A stretch of DNA of 64,000 nt from an uncultured Eubacteriales bacterium. GTDB lineage: Bacteria > Bacillota > Clostridia > Oscillospirales > UMGS1783. Both the position numbers and the translations under genes were made by a program. Positions 6,589 to 14,647 of this stretch are shown in pieces. The notes under the pieces were generated by a model. It was given only the letters and a program-made list of their open reading frames with translations, was not told where the DNA came from and ran no database searches. The DNA is taken from assembly GCA_934456365.1 (NCBI GenBank), contig CAKSHC010000002.1, positions 246,193 through 310,192 of the forward strand, in the 5' to 3' direction. The stretch's first letter is position 1; every line of letters starts with the position of its first letter.

Positions 6589-7391
6589 ATTTCCCAGCGC
6601 ACCTTTTCGGGCGAATCCACCCGAATGTAGGCATATCGCGCGTCCGGCGAGGATTGATATTGCTCGCACCGCTCCCTCATCCGTTCCTTGACCCGCCGGC
6701 ACAGATCCGCCTTGGCCTGCGCCGCGGGAAGCTCGGGATCGGGATAGAAGGGCCCGTCGTAAACCACCATCCGCCGGGTCCGCCCCGAGCGGGTTTTCCG
6801 ATAAATCGTCGTGCGCGCAAAGCAGGGCGCGTTCAGACGCACGGGATAGGCGAAGGAAACGGCCGGGAAATCCCGGATGGCGGAATATTTCGGCCAGATG
6901 TGCGCCTCGGGGAAAATCGAGATCGCCCCGCCGCGCTCGTAAATGCGCCGGATCTCCGCCTCAAAGGGGCGGAAGGAGGCAAGAGCCTGCGGCGTGGGAA
7001 TCGCCCCTAAAAAGCGCAGCAGAAGCTTCATCCCCGGTATGCTCAGCGCGTCCGGCCCCACCACCACCGAGCACGGCCGCGGAAAAGCGGCCGCCGGCGG
7101 GGAAATGGCGTCGGTCAGATAAGAGGTGTGGTTGCTGTAGAGAAAATATCCCTTTTTCCGATCGCGCCGCCGCAGCAGCACCCGCCGGTTCTTCACCGGC
7201 ACAAAAAGCAAAAGCCGCACCTCCACAACCACCAGAAGCAAAACCAGATAGTAAACGATCGGCTTGAAGAAACGGTAGAATATGTTTTTCGGCTGATAAT
7301 CGTAGTCCGCAGGGGTGGGCTTGGTGTGGATATCCGTCGCCGCAAAATCGTCGCTTCTCTCGTCGAAATAGTAGTAACGGCGCTCTTTCAT
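6567..7391 (-). CDS. PlsC-like 1-acyl-glycerol-3-phosphate acyltransferase homologue
   Basis: 274 residues. Acyltransferases of this fold move an acyl chain to lysophosphatidic acid or a related lipid acceptor at the inner membrane. A hydrophobic segment (residues about 44-67) anchors it. The region NHTSYLTDA corresponds to the catalytic NHxxxxD box, but the spacing here is His-X5-Asp rather than His-X4-Asp; motif III reads IFPEAHIWP instead of FPEG. Both changes make it a divergent member. Its start overlaps the end of the glycosyltransferase gene by 4 bases, so the two are translationally coupled, pointing to membrane glycolipid synthesis. Confidence 0.75.
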   Translation of the reverse strand: MKERRYYYFDERSDDFAATDIHTKPTPADYDYQPKNIFYRFFKPIVYYLVLLLVVVEVRLLLFVPVKNRRVLLRRRDRKKGYFLYSNHTSYLTDAISPPAAAFPRPCSVVVGPDALSIPGMKLLLRFLGAIPTPQALASFRPFEAEIRRIYERGGAISIFPEAHIWPKYSAIRDFPAVSFAYPVRLNAPCFARTTIYRKTRSGRTRRMVVYDGPFYPDPELPAAQAKADLCRRVKERMRERCEQYQSSPDARYAYIRVDSPEKVRWEIKNRQIR

Positions 7392-8521
7392 CGATCGCCG
7401 CCGATCTGATCCAGAAGCATTTGCTCCATCCGATCCATGCAGGCTTCCTGATCAAAGGCCCGCCCTTCCCGGAGATAGAGAGCGCGCAGCTTTTCCGTTT
7501 CCTCGGGATGCTCAATAAAATAATCGAGCTTTCGGGCCAGATCGCGGCTGTCCCCCACCCGGAAAAGGCACCGGGGATCGAGCGCAAAGGCCTTGGTTGC
7601 GCAGCGCGGCGAATCGGCGATTAGGGGCACCAGTCCGCATCGGATGGCCTCCAGGCAGGCGATCGCCTCGATCTCCACCTCGGCCGGATGGCAATAAAGA
7701 TCGCAGGAGCGGATCAGCTCCACCAGCTCGTCGCGCGAGTAAAACCCGATGATCGGCGGATGCGGCAGGCGCGCCCCCATCCGGCGGATCTGCTTTTCGC
7801 GCGGCCCCTGCCCGGCAAAATGCAGCTGAATGCGGTCGCGGTAGCGCGAGCGGTTCACCGCCCGCAAAAGCACCTTGTGCGATTTCTCGTTGGAAATCCG
7901 CCCGGTGAAAAGCACATGATAAAGCCCGTCCCCGAAGGGCTTGCCCTCGCCGGGGGTGAACCGGTCGTTGACCCCGTTGGAGATCACATATCCGTTGGTC
8001 CTGCGCCCCACCTCTTTTTCAAACACATCCCGGATAAACTGGGTTGGGTAGTGGATCGCGTCGGCTCGGCAGAAAAGATTCCTGTCGTACCAGCGGTAGA
8101 TGATGTGGTTGATCGGGTTCCAGTGCAGAAGCCCGAGATGCACGGTGAAATTCTCGGCCTGCGCGTGGAAGCCCGCCGTGAGCGGCTTGCCCAGGCGCTT
8201 GCAGAGCTTCGAGGCCCGCCGCGCAATGAAAAGCGGAACCATAATGTGCACCACATCCGCCCCCCGGATCGCCTCGGTCAGCAGAGCCTCGTCGTAGCGC
8301 GGCAGCACCACATTGTTTTTGCGGAAAAACCAGTCCACCACCGGCCCCATGTTGCTGCGCGGCAGCACCACATACCCCGGCTCGCCCCGGCGGTTCTCGT
8401 CCGGGCAGACAACCGTCACCTCATGCCCCTTTTTGCGCAGATGATGAATCAGATTGTATGCCGCCACCGAGGTCCCGTTGTTGGGCTCGCCGAGCACCTC
8501 GCAAAGAATGGTAACCTTCAT
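7388..8521 (-). CDS. Family 4 glycosyltransferase, probably lipid glucosyltransferase
   Basis: 377 residues with GT-B layout: N-terminal acceptor domain (MKVTILCEVLGEPNNGTSVA), linker, and donor domain with FTGRISNEKSHKVLLRAV, then DLYCHPAEVEIEAIACLEA, the GT4 E-X7-E region. It resembles processive 1,2-diacylglycerol glucosyltransferases more than capsule enzymes, because of the EVE(I/T)..ACLEA motif and its coupling to a PlsC-like acyltransferase. It should act at the cytoplasmic face with a nucleotide sugar. Start ATG with AAAGGAG upstream; it follows the xre gene by 9 bases in the same operon. Alternative: glycosylation of another membrane or surface acceptor. Confidence 0.85.
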   Translation of the reverse strand: MKVTILCEVLGEPNNGTSVAAYNLIHHLRKKGHEVTVVCPDENRRGEPGYVVLPRSNMGPVVDWFFRKNNVVLPRYDEALLTEAIRGADVVHIMVPLFIARRASKLCKRLGKPLTAGFHAQAENFTVHLGLLHWNPINHIIYRWYDRNLFCRADAIHYPTQFIRDVFEKEVGRRTNGYVISNGVNDRFTPGEGKPFGDGLYHVLFTGRISNEKSHKVLLRAVNRSRYRDRIQLHFAGQGPREKQIRRMGARLPHPPIIGFYSRDELVELIRSCDLYCHPAEVEIEAIACLEAIRCGLVPLIADSPRCATKAFALDPRCLFRVGDSRDLARKLDYFIEHPEETEKLRALYLREGRAFDQEACMDRMEQMLLDQIGGDR

Positions 8522-8530
8522 AATTCTCCT

Positions 8531-8794
8531 TTATCCGGCCGATCCGACCGAGGCCTTTTTCGGCAAAATATCCACCAGATCGCTCAGCCCGCACCGCAAA
8601 ACCATGCAGATCTTGGCCAGCGTCTCCAAATTCACAGCCTCCTGTCGCCCCATCTTGGCGATCACCGAGGGGCTCAGGTGGGCCTGACGGCTCAGATCCT
8701 TCTTTTTCATCCGCCGCGTTTTCAAAAGCCGCCACAGCTTGTCGTAGCAATATTCGCAGGGCGCTTCCTCCAAAACCGTGTTTTTTGTGCGCAT
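8531..8794 (-). CDS. Xre-family helix-turn-helix regulator
   Basis: 87 residues. Residues about 20-75 form a Cro/CI-type domain (LWRLLKTRRMKKKDLSRQAH... NLETLAKICMVLRCGLSDLV), similar to the short YozG-type repressors. I chose the ATG at 8792-8794 because AAAGGAG lies 6 bases upstream; the longer frame reaches into the promoter. First gene of a three-gene operon with the glycosyltransferase and the acyltransferase, so it likely regulates that operon. An unusual CEYCYDK at residues 13-19 precedes the domain; a metal role is conceivable but unsupported. Confidence 0.85.
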   Translation of the reverse strand: MRTKNTVLEEAPCEYCYDKLWRLLKTRRMKKKDLSRQAHLSPSVIAKMGRQEAVNLETLAKICMVLRCGLSDLVDILPKKASVGSAG

Positions 8795-8827
8795 ATTCGA
8801 CTCCTTTCGACCAACCGGCCAAATAGG

Positions 8828-8856
8828 AGCATACCACACCCTGTTCATATTTTCAA
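8828..8856 (-). promoter_or_regulatory. Promoter of the xre-glycosyltransferase-acyltransferase operon
   Basis: TTGAAA (8851-8856), 17-base spacer, TATGCT (8828-8833) on the minus strand. Confidence 0.75.
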
Positions 8857-8891
8857 CATAATTTTCACGAAACAGAAATTTTCTTTTTTCC

Positions 8892-8921
8892 TTGCCAAGC
8901 GCGCCCGCCTTGCAGTAAAAT
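8892..8921 (+). promoter_or_regulatory. Promoter of the MATE gene
   Basis: TTGCCA (8892-8897), 18-base spacer, TAAAAT (8916-8921). It leaves a short leader of about 17 bases before the TTG start. Confidence 0.65.
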
Positions 8922-8944
8922 GGAAAAGGAAAGGGGAGAGGGGT

Positions 8945-10285
8945 TTGCGCAATCTGACCGAAGGGAGCCCGCTGCGGCTGATCCTTTCGTTTTCGCTTCC
9001 GCTTCTGCTGGGCAATTTTCTGCAGCAGCTCTATAATGTGACCGACGCCGTCTTAGTCGGCCGCGCCCTCGGCGCGCAGGCGCTGGCAGGGGTGGGCGCC
9101 GCCTCGAGCGTTATGCTCTTGGTTATCGGCTTCTGCACGGGGGCCACAGCCGGTTTTTCTGTTCCGGTCGCGCGGTTTTTCGGAGCGGGCGATGAGGGGA
9201 AAATGCGCGAGCGCATCTTTCAGGGGGCTCTGCTCTCGCTGGCGCTGGCCGCCCTCCTTACGGCGCTCACAACCGTTTTCTGCTCGGATATCCTGCGCCT
9301 TCTGCAAACCCCGGCCGCCATCTTTCCGGAAGCCTATGCCTACCTCTTTCTGATTTTTCTCGGCATTCCCTTCACCGTCCTCTATAATTTTCTCGCCGGG
9401 ATCCTGCGCGCCGTGGGCGACAGCCGCACCCCGCTTTTCATGCTGCTGGCCTCCACGCTGCTCAATGTCGTGCTGGATCTGCTTCTGATCCTCGTGATCC
9501 CCCTCGGCGTCACCGGTGCCGCATTGGCTACCGTTTTGGCGCAGACCGTCAGTGCGGGGCTCTGTCTCCTCGTGATTGGAAAGCGGTTTCGGGCTTTGAT
9601 CCCCGGGCGGGAGGATCGGCGGCTGAACGGAGCGGGCGTGGGCGAGCTGTTGGGCATGGGGCTGCCGATGGGGCTTCAGTATTCCATCACCGCCATCGGC
9701 AGCATGCTGATGCAGGCGGCCAACAACGCCCTCGGCGGCGTTTATGTTGTCGCCTTTACCATGGGGATGCGCGTCAAGCAGCTCGTTTTGGCTCCCTTCG
9801 ACGCGCTGGCTACCGGCCTTTCGAATTTTTGCAGCCAGAATCGCGGCGCCCGCCGTCCCGATCGCATCATCGGAGGAGTACGCCGCTGCTTTTGGGTTGG
9901 GTTGGGCTATGCCGCCGGCATGGGACTTTTGCTGATTTTTGCCGGAGGTGCGCTTTCGCAGATGTTTCTCGATGCCTCGGAAACCGGAGCCATCGCCGCC
10001 TCCGCCCAATATCTGCGTACCATCGGATGCTTTTTGTGGTGCGTCTGGATCCTGATCCTCTGCCGCATGACGGTTCAGGGGCTTGGCTTCGGCGGCCGCT
10101 CGATGCTCTCCGGTATGATGGAGATGCTCGCCCGCGGCGCCATGAGCCTGTTTGTTATCCCTGTTTTCGGCTTTTCCGCCGTCTGCTTCACCGACCCCGT
10201 TTCCTGGGCCGCCGGAAGCCTGCTGATCGGCCCGATCTGCCTGTGGTGTCTGCATAGAGTCAAAAAAAGCTGCCGTCCCGATTGA
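8945..10285 (+). CDS. MATE-family efflux transporter
   Basis: 446 residues with 12 hydrophobic segments in two six-helix halves. The N-terminus (NLTEGSPLRLILSFSLPLLLGNFLQQLYNVTDAVLVGRALG) is typical of the bacterial DinF/NorM-like branch. These antiporters export cationic drugs or metabolites in exchange for Na+ or H+. The start is TTG at 8945, directly after GGGGAGAGGGG; no in-frame ATG fits, and the open frame upstream runs antisense through other genes. It is monocistronic, with a promoter just upstream and a terminator 20 bases past the stop. The substrate is not predictable. Confidence 0.92.
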   Translation: MRNLTEGSPLRLILSFSLPLLLGNFLQQLYNVTDAVLVGRALGAQALAGVGAASSVMLLVIGFCTGATAGFSVPVARFFGAGDEGKMRERIFQGALLSLALAALLTALTTVFCSDILRLLQTPAAIFPEAYAYLFLIFLGIPFTVLYNFLAGILRAVGDSRTPLFMLLASTLLNVVLDLLLILVIPLGVTGAALATVLAQTVSAGLCLLVIGKRFRALIPGREDRRLNGAGVGELLGMGLPMGLQYSITAIGSMLMQAANNALGGVYVVAFTMGMRVKQLVLAPFDALATGLSNFCSQNRGARRPDRIIGGVRRCFWVGLGYAAGMGLLLIFAGGALSQMFLDASETGAIAASAQYLRTIGCFLWCVWILILCRMTVQGLGFGGRSMLSGMMEMLARGAMSLFVIPVFGFSAVCFTDPVSWAAGSLLIGPICLWCLHRVKKSCRPD

Positions 10286-10302
10286 GACGGCAGCTTTTTC
10301 TC
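10264..10302 (+). terminator. Bidirectional terminator between MATE and aldo/keto reductase genes
   Basis: AAAAAGCTGCCGTC / GACGGCAGCTTTTT, a 14-bp stem with T-runs on both strands, serving two convergent genes; the MATE stop codon lies within the loop. Confidence 0.9.
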
Positions 10303-11416
10303 AAGCATTTTTTTTCGTTTCAAAGGTCTCGGCCACGGTTCGCAAAAGCTCCCGGATGGGCAGGTGCTGCGGACAGGCCTTCTCACACCTGCCGCACCCC
10401 AGACAGTCCGAAGCGCGTCGGCCCGGCGCGGTGTGAACCGAGTGGTAATAGAAGTCGGCGTTCCAGTCGTTGTAGAGCTTTTTGTTGTTGAGGGTGGCAA
10501 ACAGGCTGGGAATGTTGATATGCCTCGGGCATCCGGCCGTGCAGTAGCGGCAGGCCGTGCAGGGGATCAGGTTTTTGCCGCGGAAAATTTTCTGCACCCG
10601 CTCCACCGCCGTCCGCTCCCGCTCGTTGAGCGGCCGGAACTCCTTCATATAGGAAATGTTGTCCTGCATCTGCGCAAGACTGCTCATCCCGGACAGCACC
10701 ATGCGCACCCCCTCAAAGCCTGCGGCAAAGCGAATGGCGTAGCTTGCATAGGAGCCGCCCAGCTCGTCGAAAACCGCCCGGGCCTCCTCGGGAAGATTGA
10801 CCAAATTGCCTCCCTTGACCGGCTCCATCACCAAAACCGGCTTGCCGTGCTTGCGGCAGACCTCGTAGCAAAGCCGGCTCTGCACGGAAGGGTCGTCGTA
10901 GTCCACATAGTTGAACTGAATCTGCACCATCTCGATCTGCGGATAATCGGTCAGAATCCGGTCCAGAACCTCGGCCTTGTCGTGGAAGGAAATGCCCATG
11001 TGCCGGATCTTCCCTTCCTCCTTGAGAGCAAAAACAGTTTCATAAGCGCGGCAGGAGCGGAAATAGAGGTATCTTTCCTCGTTTTGCGCGTGCATCAGGT
11101 AGTTGTCAAAATATTCTACTCCGCAGGCCTCCAGCTGGCTCTCGAAGAAGGGGCGGATGTCTGCCTCGGACTTTATATAGGAATCGGTCAGCTTGTCGGT
11201 CAGTATGTAACGGTCGCGCGGATAGCGGGAGGTCAGGCAGTCCCGTAAGGCCGCCTCGCTTTTGCCGCCCAGATAGCCGTGAGCCGTGTCAAAATAGTTG
11301 AACCCGGCCTCCAGAAAAGCGTCCACCATCCGGCAGGTTTCCTCCCGGTCCACCTCGTCGCCCTTCATGGGAAGGCGCATACAGCCAAATCCGAAATTCT
11401 TTTTCCAAAGATCCAT
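10301..11416 (-). CDS. Aldo/keto reductase with C-terminal 4Fe-4S domain
   Basis: 371 residues. The N-terminal 270 residues are an aldo/keto reductase TIM barrel (GFGCMRLPM, FDTAHGY with the catalytic Asp and Tyr, LTDK with Lys, NYLMHAQN with His). The C-terminus carries CTACRYCTAGCP near residue 291 and CLGCGRCEKACP near residue 343, two ferredoxin-like 4Fe-4S clusters. Such proteins are common in anaerobes; they probably pass electrons from ferredoxin to a carbonyl substrate, but no physiological substrate is established. GGAGG lies 8 bases before the ATG. Monocistronic. Confidence 0.92.
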   Translation of the reverse strand: MDLWKKNFGFGCMRLPMKGDEVDREETCRMVDAFLEAGFNYFDTAHGYLGGKSEAALRDCLTSRYPRDRYILTDKLTDSYIKSEADIRPFFESQLEACGVEYFDNYLMHAQNEERYLYFRSCRAYETVFALKEEGKIRHMGISFHDKAEVLDRILTDYPQIEMVQIQFNYVDYDDPSVQSRLCYEVCRKHGKPVLVMEPVKGGNLVNLPEEARAVFDELGGSYASYAIRFAAGFEGVRMVLSGMSSLAQMQDNISYMKEFRPLNERERTAVERVQKIFRGKNLIPCTACRYCTAGCPRHINIPSLFATLNNKKLYNDWNADFYYHSVHTAPGRRASDCLGCGRCEKACPQHLPIRELLRTVAETFETKKNA

Positions 11417-11556
11417 GTTCGTTTCCTCCGTTTCCGGTTGAATGTAAAACTATTTTATCATGCTTTCCCACCCTTCGCTATCCCTAAAATTGCACAAATT
11501 TCGCCGTCATGCCCGCGCCCGCCCCGCCATATAAATAAAGGGAAAGGGGTGAGGAA

Positions 11557-11829
11557 ATGAGCCTGCTGCGAATCAGCGAGCTGGGCGAAAAGGAGGTCAT
11601 CAACCTCTGCGACGGAGCCCGCCTCGGCTGCGTGTCCGACGTTCTGATCGATTCCTCCACCGGGCGGCTGTGCGCCCTGCTCATTCCCGCCAAAAAGGAG
11701 GGGCTCTTCGCCCCCAACTGCGAATACGAGGTCCCCTGGTGCGACATTGAGCGCATCGGCAGCGACTATATCTTCCTGCGCACCCTCGCCCCGCCCCGGC
11801 CGGTACCCAAAAAAGGCCTCTTCGGCTGA
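11557..11829 (+). CDS. YlmC/YmxH-family sporulation protein
   Basis: 90 residues with a PRC-barrel-like fold: RISELGEKEVINLCDGARLGCVSDVLID at residues 5-32, then a charged strand region EVPWCDIERIGSDYI. YlmC/YmxH proteins are conserved in endospore formers and expressed in sporulation; the exact activity is unknown. GGGGTGAGG lies a few bases before the ATG. It is followed by the DUF2974 hydrolase gene 88 bases later in the same direction. It supports a spore-forming host. Confidence 0.88.
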   Translation: MSLLRISELGEKEVINLCDGARLGCVSDVLIDSSTGRLCALLIPAKKEGLFAPNCEYEVPWCDIERIGSDYIFLRTLAPPRPVPKKGLFG

Positions 11830-11917
11830 TGAAAAAAGGCCTCCCCGCGTCCTTTTTTTCTTCCCCTGCAAAGAATTTTGTGGTAAAATGAAGAAAAAAG
11901 AAGGGATTTGTGAGAAA

Positions 11918-13051
11918 ATGGCCAATCTTTTCGATTATCTGGACTGGCGCGGCGACCTCCGCCTGGAAGACAGCCCCTTCTGCGAGGTTGACGCCATGAT
12001 CCTCGCCCGCCTGTCCTACCTCCCCTTCGAGCGCACCTCGCTCGCCGGCGGAAGCGAGCTTACCGTCAAGGCCGCAGCCGCCGAGATCCTGGCGCTGCCG
12101 GAAATCGAAACCTCCCTCCTTCTGCGTGACGATCTGCGCTTTCTGCGCACCCTCTCGGCATCCCGGCGCTTTCGCTCACTGGCACTGTTCGGCCAGGAAA
12201 ACGAAACCTGCGCCGAAACGCAAACCCAGTTTTCCGCTATCGGCGTCCGCCTCTCGCCCAAGCGGATCCACCTCTCCTTTCGCGGCACCGACAACACCCT
12301 CATTGGCTGGAAGGAGGATCTGGATATGGGCTTTGTCTGCCCCGTGCCCGCCCAGTCCCAGGCCGTGCGCTACCTCGAAAAAATGGCCTCCGCCCACCCC
12401 GGCGAGATCACACTCGGCGGCCACTCCAAAGGCGGCAACCTCGCCGTCTATGCCGCCGCCTTCTGCCGGGAAGAGATCCAGAGCCGTATCCGCACCGTCT
12501 ATAATTACGACGGCCCCGGCTTCGACGACTGCGTCCTCCAAACCGAGGGCTACCAAAAAGTCTGCGCCCGGGTGAAAACCTATGTGCCCCAGTCGTCGGT
12601 CGTGGGAATGCTGCTGGGCCACCGCGAAAAAACCATCACCGTCCACAGCGACAACCAGGGACTCACCCAGCACGATCTCTATTCCTGGGAGGTCGCGCGC
12701 AACCGCTTCGTCACCCTCCGCTCGGTCACCCAGTCCAGCCGCTTTGTCGACCAAACGCTCAAGCATTGGCTCGGCGAGCTCTCACACGACCAGCGCGAGC
12801 TGTTTGTCGACGCCGTCTATACCGTGCTGCGCGATACCAACGCTTCCACCCTCCGGGAAATGGGCGAGCGCCGCTGGGAAAGCGCCATGCGGATGCTGCG
12901 CTCCTTTTCCAATCTCGATCCCCTCACCCGCCGCGCCGCCATGACCGCAGTGGGCATGCTCCTCAAAAGCACCAAAGCCGGGTTCGACGGGCTGCGCGCT
13001 GCCGGGGAGGAAGGCGAAAAAGAGAAAAGCGCGCGCAAAAAAACCATTTGA
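11918..13051 (+). CDS. DUF2974 (Mbeg1-like) alpha/beta-hydrolase
   Basis: 377 residues. The central GGHSKGGNLAVYAA near residues 165-178 holds the nucleophile Ser of an alpha/beta-hydrolase, preceded by HLSFRGTDNTLIGWKEDLDMG, the lipase-like substrate region. The family (DUF2974, Mbeg1-like) is widespread in Clostridia, presumed lipase or esterase of unknown substrate. No signal peptide is seen. I took the ATG at 11918 (MANLFDYLDW); another in-frame ATG at 11888 overlaps a TAAAAT that may be the -10, so it would not be in the transcript. Ends in a basic, lysine-rich tail. Confidence 0.82.
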   Translation: MANLFDYLDWRGDLRLEDSPFCEVDAMILARLSYLPFERTSLAGGSELTVKAAAAEILALPEIETSLLLRDDLRFLRTLSASRRFRSLALFGQENETCAETQTQFSAIGVRLSPKRIHLSFRGTDNTLIGWKEDLDMGFVCPVPAQSQAVRYLEKMASAHPGEITLGGHSKGGNLAVYAAAFCREEIQSRIRTVYNYDGPGFDDCVLQTEGYQKVCARVKTYVPQSSVVGMLLGHREKTITVHSDNQGLTQHDLYSWEVARNRFVTLRSVTQSSRFVDQTLKHWLGELSHDQRELFVDAVYTVLRDTNASTLREMGERRWESAMRMLRSFSNLDPLTRRAAMTAVGMLLKSTKAGFDGLRAAGEEGEKEKSARKKTI

Positions 13052-13076
13052 GATTTTTTTGCCGGTGTGCTATGCT
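13048..13076 (+). promoter_or_regulatory. Possible promoter overlapping the end of the DUF2974 gene
   Basis: TTGAGA (13048-13053), 17-base spacer, TATGCT (13071-13076). It is followed within 20 bases by a strong terminator. Confidence 0.5.
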
Positions 13077-13094
13077 AAGGGCAACGAGCAGCAG

Positions 13095-13134
13095 AATGCG
13101 TAAGTCCAGTTTGGACTTGCGCATTTATTTTTTT
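13095..13134 (+). terminator. Terminator upstream of a small ORF and mntP
   Basis: AATGCGTAAGTCC / GGACTTGCGCATT, 13-bp stem with a 5-base loop, followed by TATTTTTTTG. It either ends the DUF2974 transcript or, with the promoter just before it, acts as a leader terminator. Confidence 0.85.
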
Positions 13135-13152
13135 GCTCTTTTGGAGGTCAAA

Positions 13153-13419
13153 ATGGAAAACAGTCCAACAAACCCTGCCTCCGAAAATCCGGAAAGCGGA
13201 TGGGGCGCTGTGCTGCCCCCGCGCACCTCTCTTCTGGTCGGCGCACTGTGCTGCTCGCCCAAACCTATCGCCGCCTCCGGGAGGGCGCGGCTTCTCCCAC
13301 CCGGCTCTGATCTTTCGGAAGAAAGGCTTGTGTTGCGCGGCAAATTGTGCTACAGTATAAGGGTCATTTCGGAATCGGAAAGGAAGCTTGATTCATGCGG
13401 ATTCTTTCGATTTTTCTAA
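13153..13419 (+). CDS. Doubtful 88-residue ORF overlapping mntP start
   Basis: I do not recognise this frame. It begins MENSPTNPASENPE with TTGGAGG 7 bases upstream, contains two Cys pairs (LCC), has no membrane segment or known domain, and ends 25 bases inside mntP in another frame. The mntP promoter lies within it. The good ribosome binding site and the promoter-terminator arrangement upstream are the only reasons to list it; composition looks like non-coding GC-rich DNA. Confidence 0.25.
   Translation: MENSPTNPASENPESGWGAVLPPRTSLLVGALCCSPKPIAASGRARLLPPGSDLSEERLVLRGKLCYSIRVISESERKLDSCGFFRFF
13333..13361 (+). promoter_or_regulatory. Promoter of mntP
   Basis: TTGCGC (13333-13338), 17-base spacer, TATAAG (13356-13361), 34 bases before the start codon. 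I looked for a yybP-ykoY manganese riboswitch upstream and saw none. Confidence 0.65.
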
Positions 13420-13976
13420 CAGCCCTCGCCCTGAGTATGGACGCGTTTGCCGTTTCCATCTGCAAGGGGCTCTCCATCGGCAAGATCCGCGGCCGGGACA
13501 TGCTCGTCGCGGGCGCCTGGTTCGGCGGCTTTCAGGCCATTATGCCGGCCATCGGCTATTTCCTGGGCGGCGCCCTTGAGGAGGCCATCCGCGCCTTCGA
13601 CCATTGGGTCGCCTTCGGGCTTCTGGCTCTGATCGGAGCCGGCATGATCCGCGAAGCCTTCTCCAAGGAGGAGGAAAAGCAGGATAGCTCGCTGAGCGTG
13701 CGCGTCATGCTCCCCATGGCCATCGCCACCAGCATCGACGCTCTCGTCGTCGGCATCACCTTCCGCTCCGCCTTCGCCATCGAAACGGTCGGCGCCATGC
13801 TGGGCGCCGTGGCCCTCATCGGCGCTACCACCTTCCTCTGCTCTGCCGCCGGGATGAAGGTCGGGAGCCTGTTCGGTACAAAATACAAAGCCCGCGCCGA
13901 GCTCGTGGGCGGAATCCTCCTGATCCTCATCGGGATCAAGGTTCTGCTCGAGCATCTGGGCGTGATTTCTTTCTGA
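13395..13976 (+). CDS. mntP: Manganese efflux pump MntP
   Basis: 193 residues with six membrane segments in two repeats. Hallmarks: LALSMDAFAVSICKG in helix 1 and MAIATSIDALVVGIT in helix 4, each with the Asp used for Mn2+ in the family, plus GxxI/GG motifs such as GGFQAIMPAIGYFLG. It exports Mn2+ to prevent toxicity. GGAAAGGAAG lies about 8 bases before the ATG. It is followed after 11 bases by an SGNH hydrolase gene and then rluA, so the three form an operon. A DtxR/MntR-type regulator is encoded about 3 kb away; no matching operator was seen at this promoter. Confidence 0.95.
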   Translation: MRILSIFLTALALSMDAFAVSICKGLSIGKIRGRDMLVAGAWFGGFQAIMPAIGYFLGGALEEAIRAFDHWVAFGLLALIGAGMIREAFSKEEEKQDSSLSVRVMLPMAIATSIDALVVGITFRSAFAIETVGAMLGAVALIGATTFLCSAAGMKVGSLFGTKYKARAELVGGILLILIGIKVLLEHLGVISF

Positions 13977-13987
13977 GGAGAAACAAA

Positions 13988-14647
13988 ATGAAACTGGAAA
14001 ACCTCCGTGTCGCCGTCCTGGGCGACAGCATCACCCAAGGCGTCGGCGTGGCCGACCCGAAAAGCTGCTACCATGCCCTCCTTGCCGAAAAATACCACTG
14101 GAACGCCACGGTAGACGGCATCTCCGGCACCCGCATCGCCCCGCAGGAAAAGGTGTGGGATTGGGAGGAGCCCCGCATGAAGGAGGATTTCTGCGGCCGT
14201 GTGAAAAACCTCCCGCAGGACGCCGACCTGCTGATCTTCTTCGGCGGCACCAACGACTTCGGCCATGGCGATACCCCCTTCGGCGCCTGGGGCGACCATA
14301 AGCCCACCACCTTCTGCGGCGCCGTCTTCTCCATGATGCGCGAAATGGTCGAGCGCCTGCCCGGCGCGGTGAAGGTCATCTGCACCCCGCTCCACCGCCT
14401 CAACGAAGGCAACCCCTGCGGCGACGTCAAGCCCCAGCCGGTGGCCACCCTCGAGGAATATGTGGAGATCATCCGCAAAACGGCTGCCTATTTCGCCCTG
14501 CCCGTGATGGATTTCTATGCCCTCTCCGGCCTCCAGCCGCGCGTGCCCATCATCCAGCAAACCTATGTGCCCGACGGGCTCCATCCCAACGAGGAAGGCC
14601 ATAAGCTCCTTGCCGCCCGCCTCGAGGGCTTCCTGCTCTCCCTCTGA
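13988..14647 (+). CDS. SGNH/GDSL-family hydrolase
   Basis: 219 residues with the four SGNH blocks: VLGDSITQGVG (nucleophile Ser, residue about 14), a Gly in block II (GISGTRIAP), GGTNDFGHG (block III Asn), and DGLHPNEEGH (block V Asp and His). These enzymes are esterases or deacetylases acting on lipids or polysaccharides; the substrate is not evident. There is no export signal, so it is cytoplasmic. GGAGAAAC precedes the ATG. Its TGA stop overlaps the ATG of the rluA gene by one base. Confidence 0.9.
   Translation: MKLENLRVAVLGDSITQGVGVADPKSCYHALLAEKYHWNATVDGISGTRIAPQEKVWDWEEPRMKEDFCGRVKNLPQDADLLIFFGGTNDFGHGDTPFGAWGDHKPTTFCGAVFSMMREMVERLPGAVKVICTPLHRLNEGNPCGDVKPQPVATLEEYVEIIRKTAAYFALPVMDFYALSGLQPRVPIIQQTYVPDGLHPNEEGHKLLAARLEGFLLSL

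Noticed and set aside
13077..13394. yybP-ykoY manganese riboswitch before mntP
   Set aside because: Consensus elements of that riboswitch are not visible, and mntP has its own promoter 34 bases before its start.
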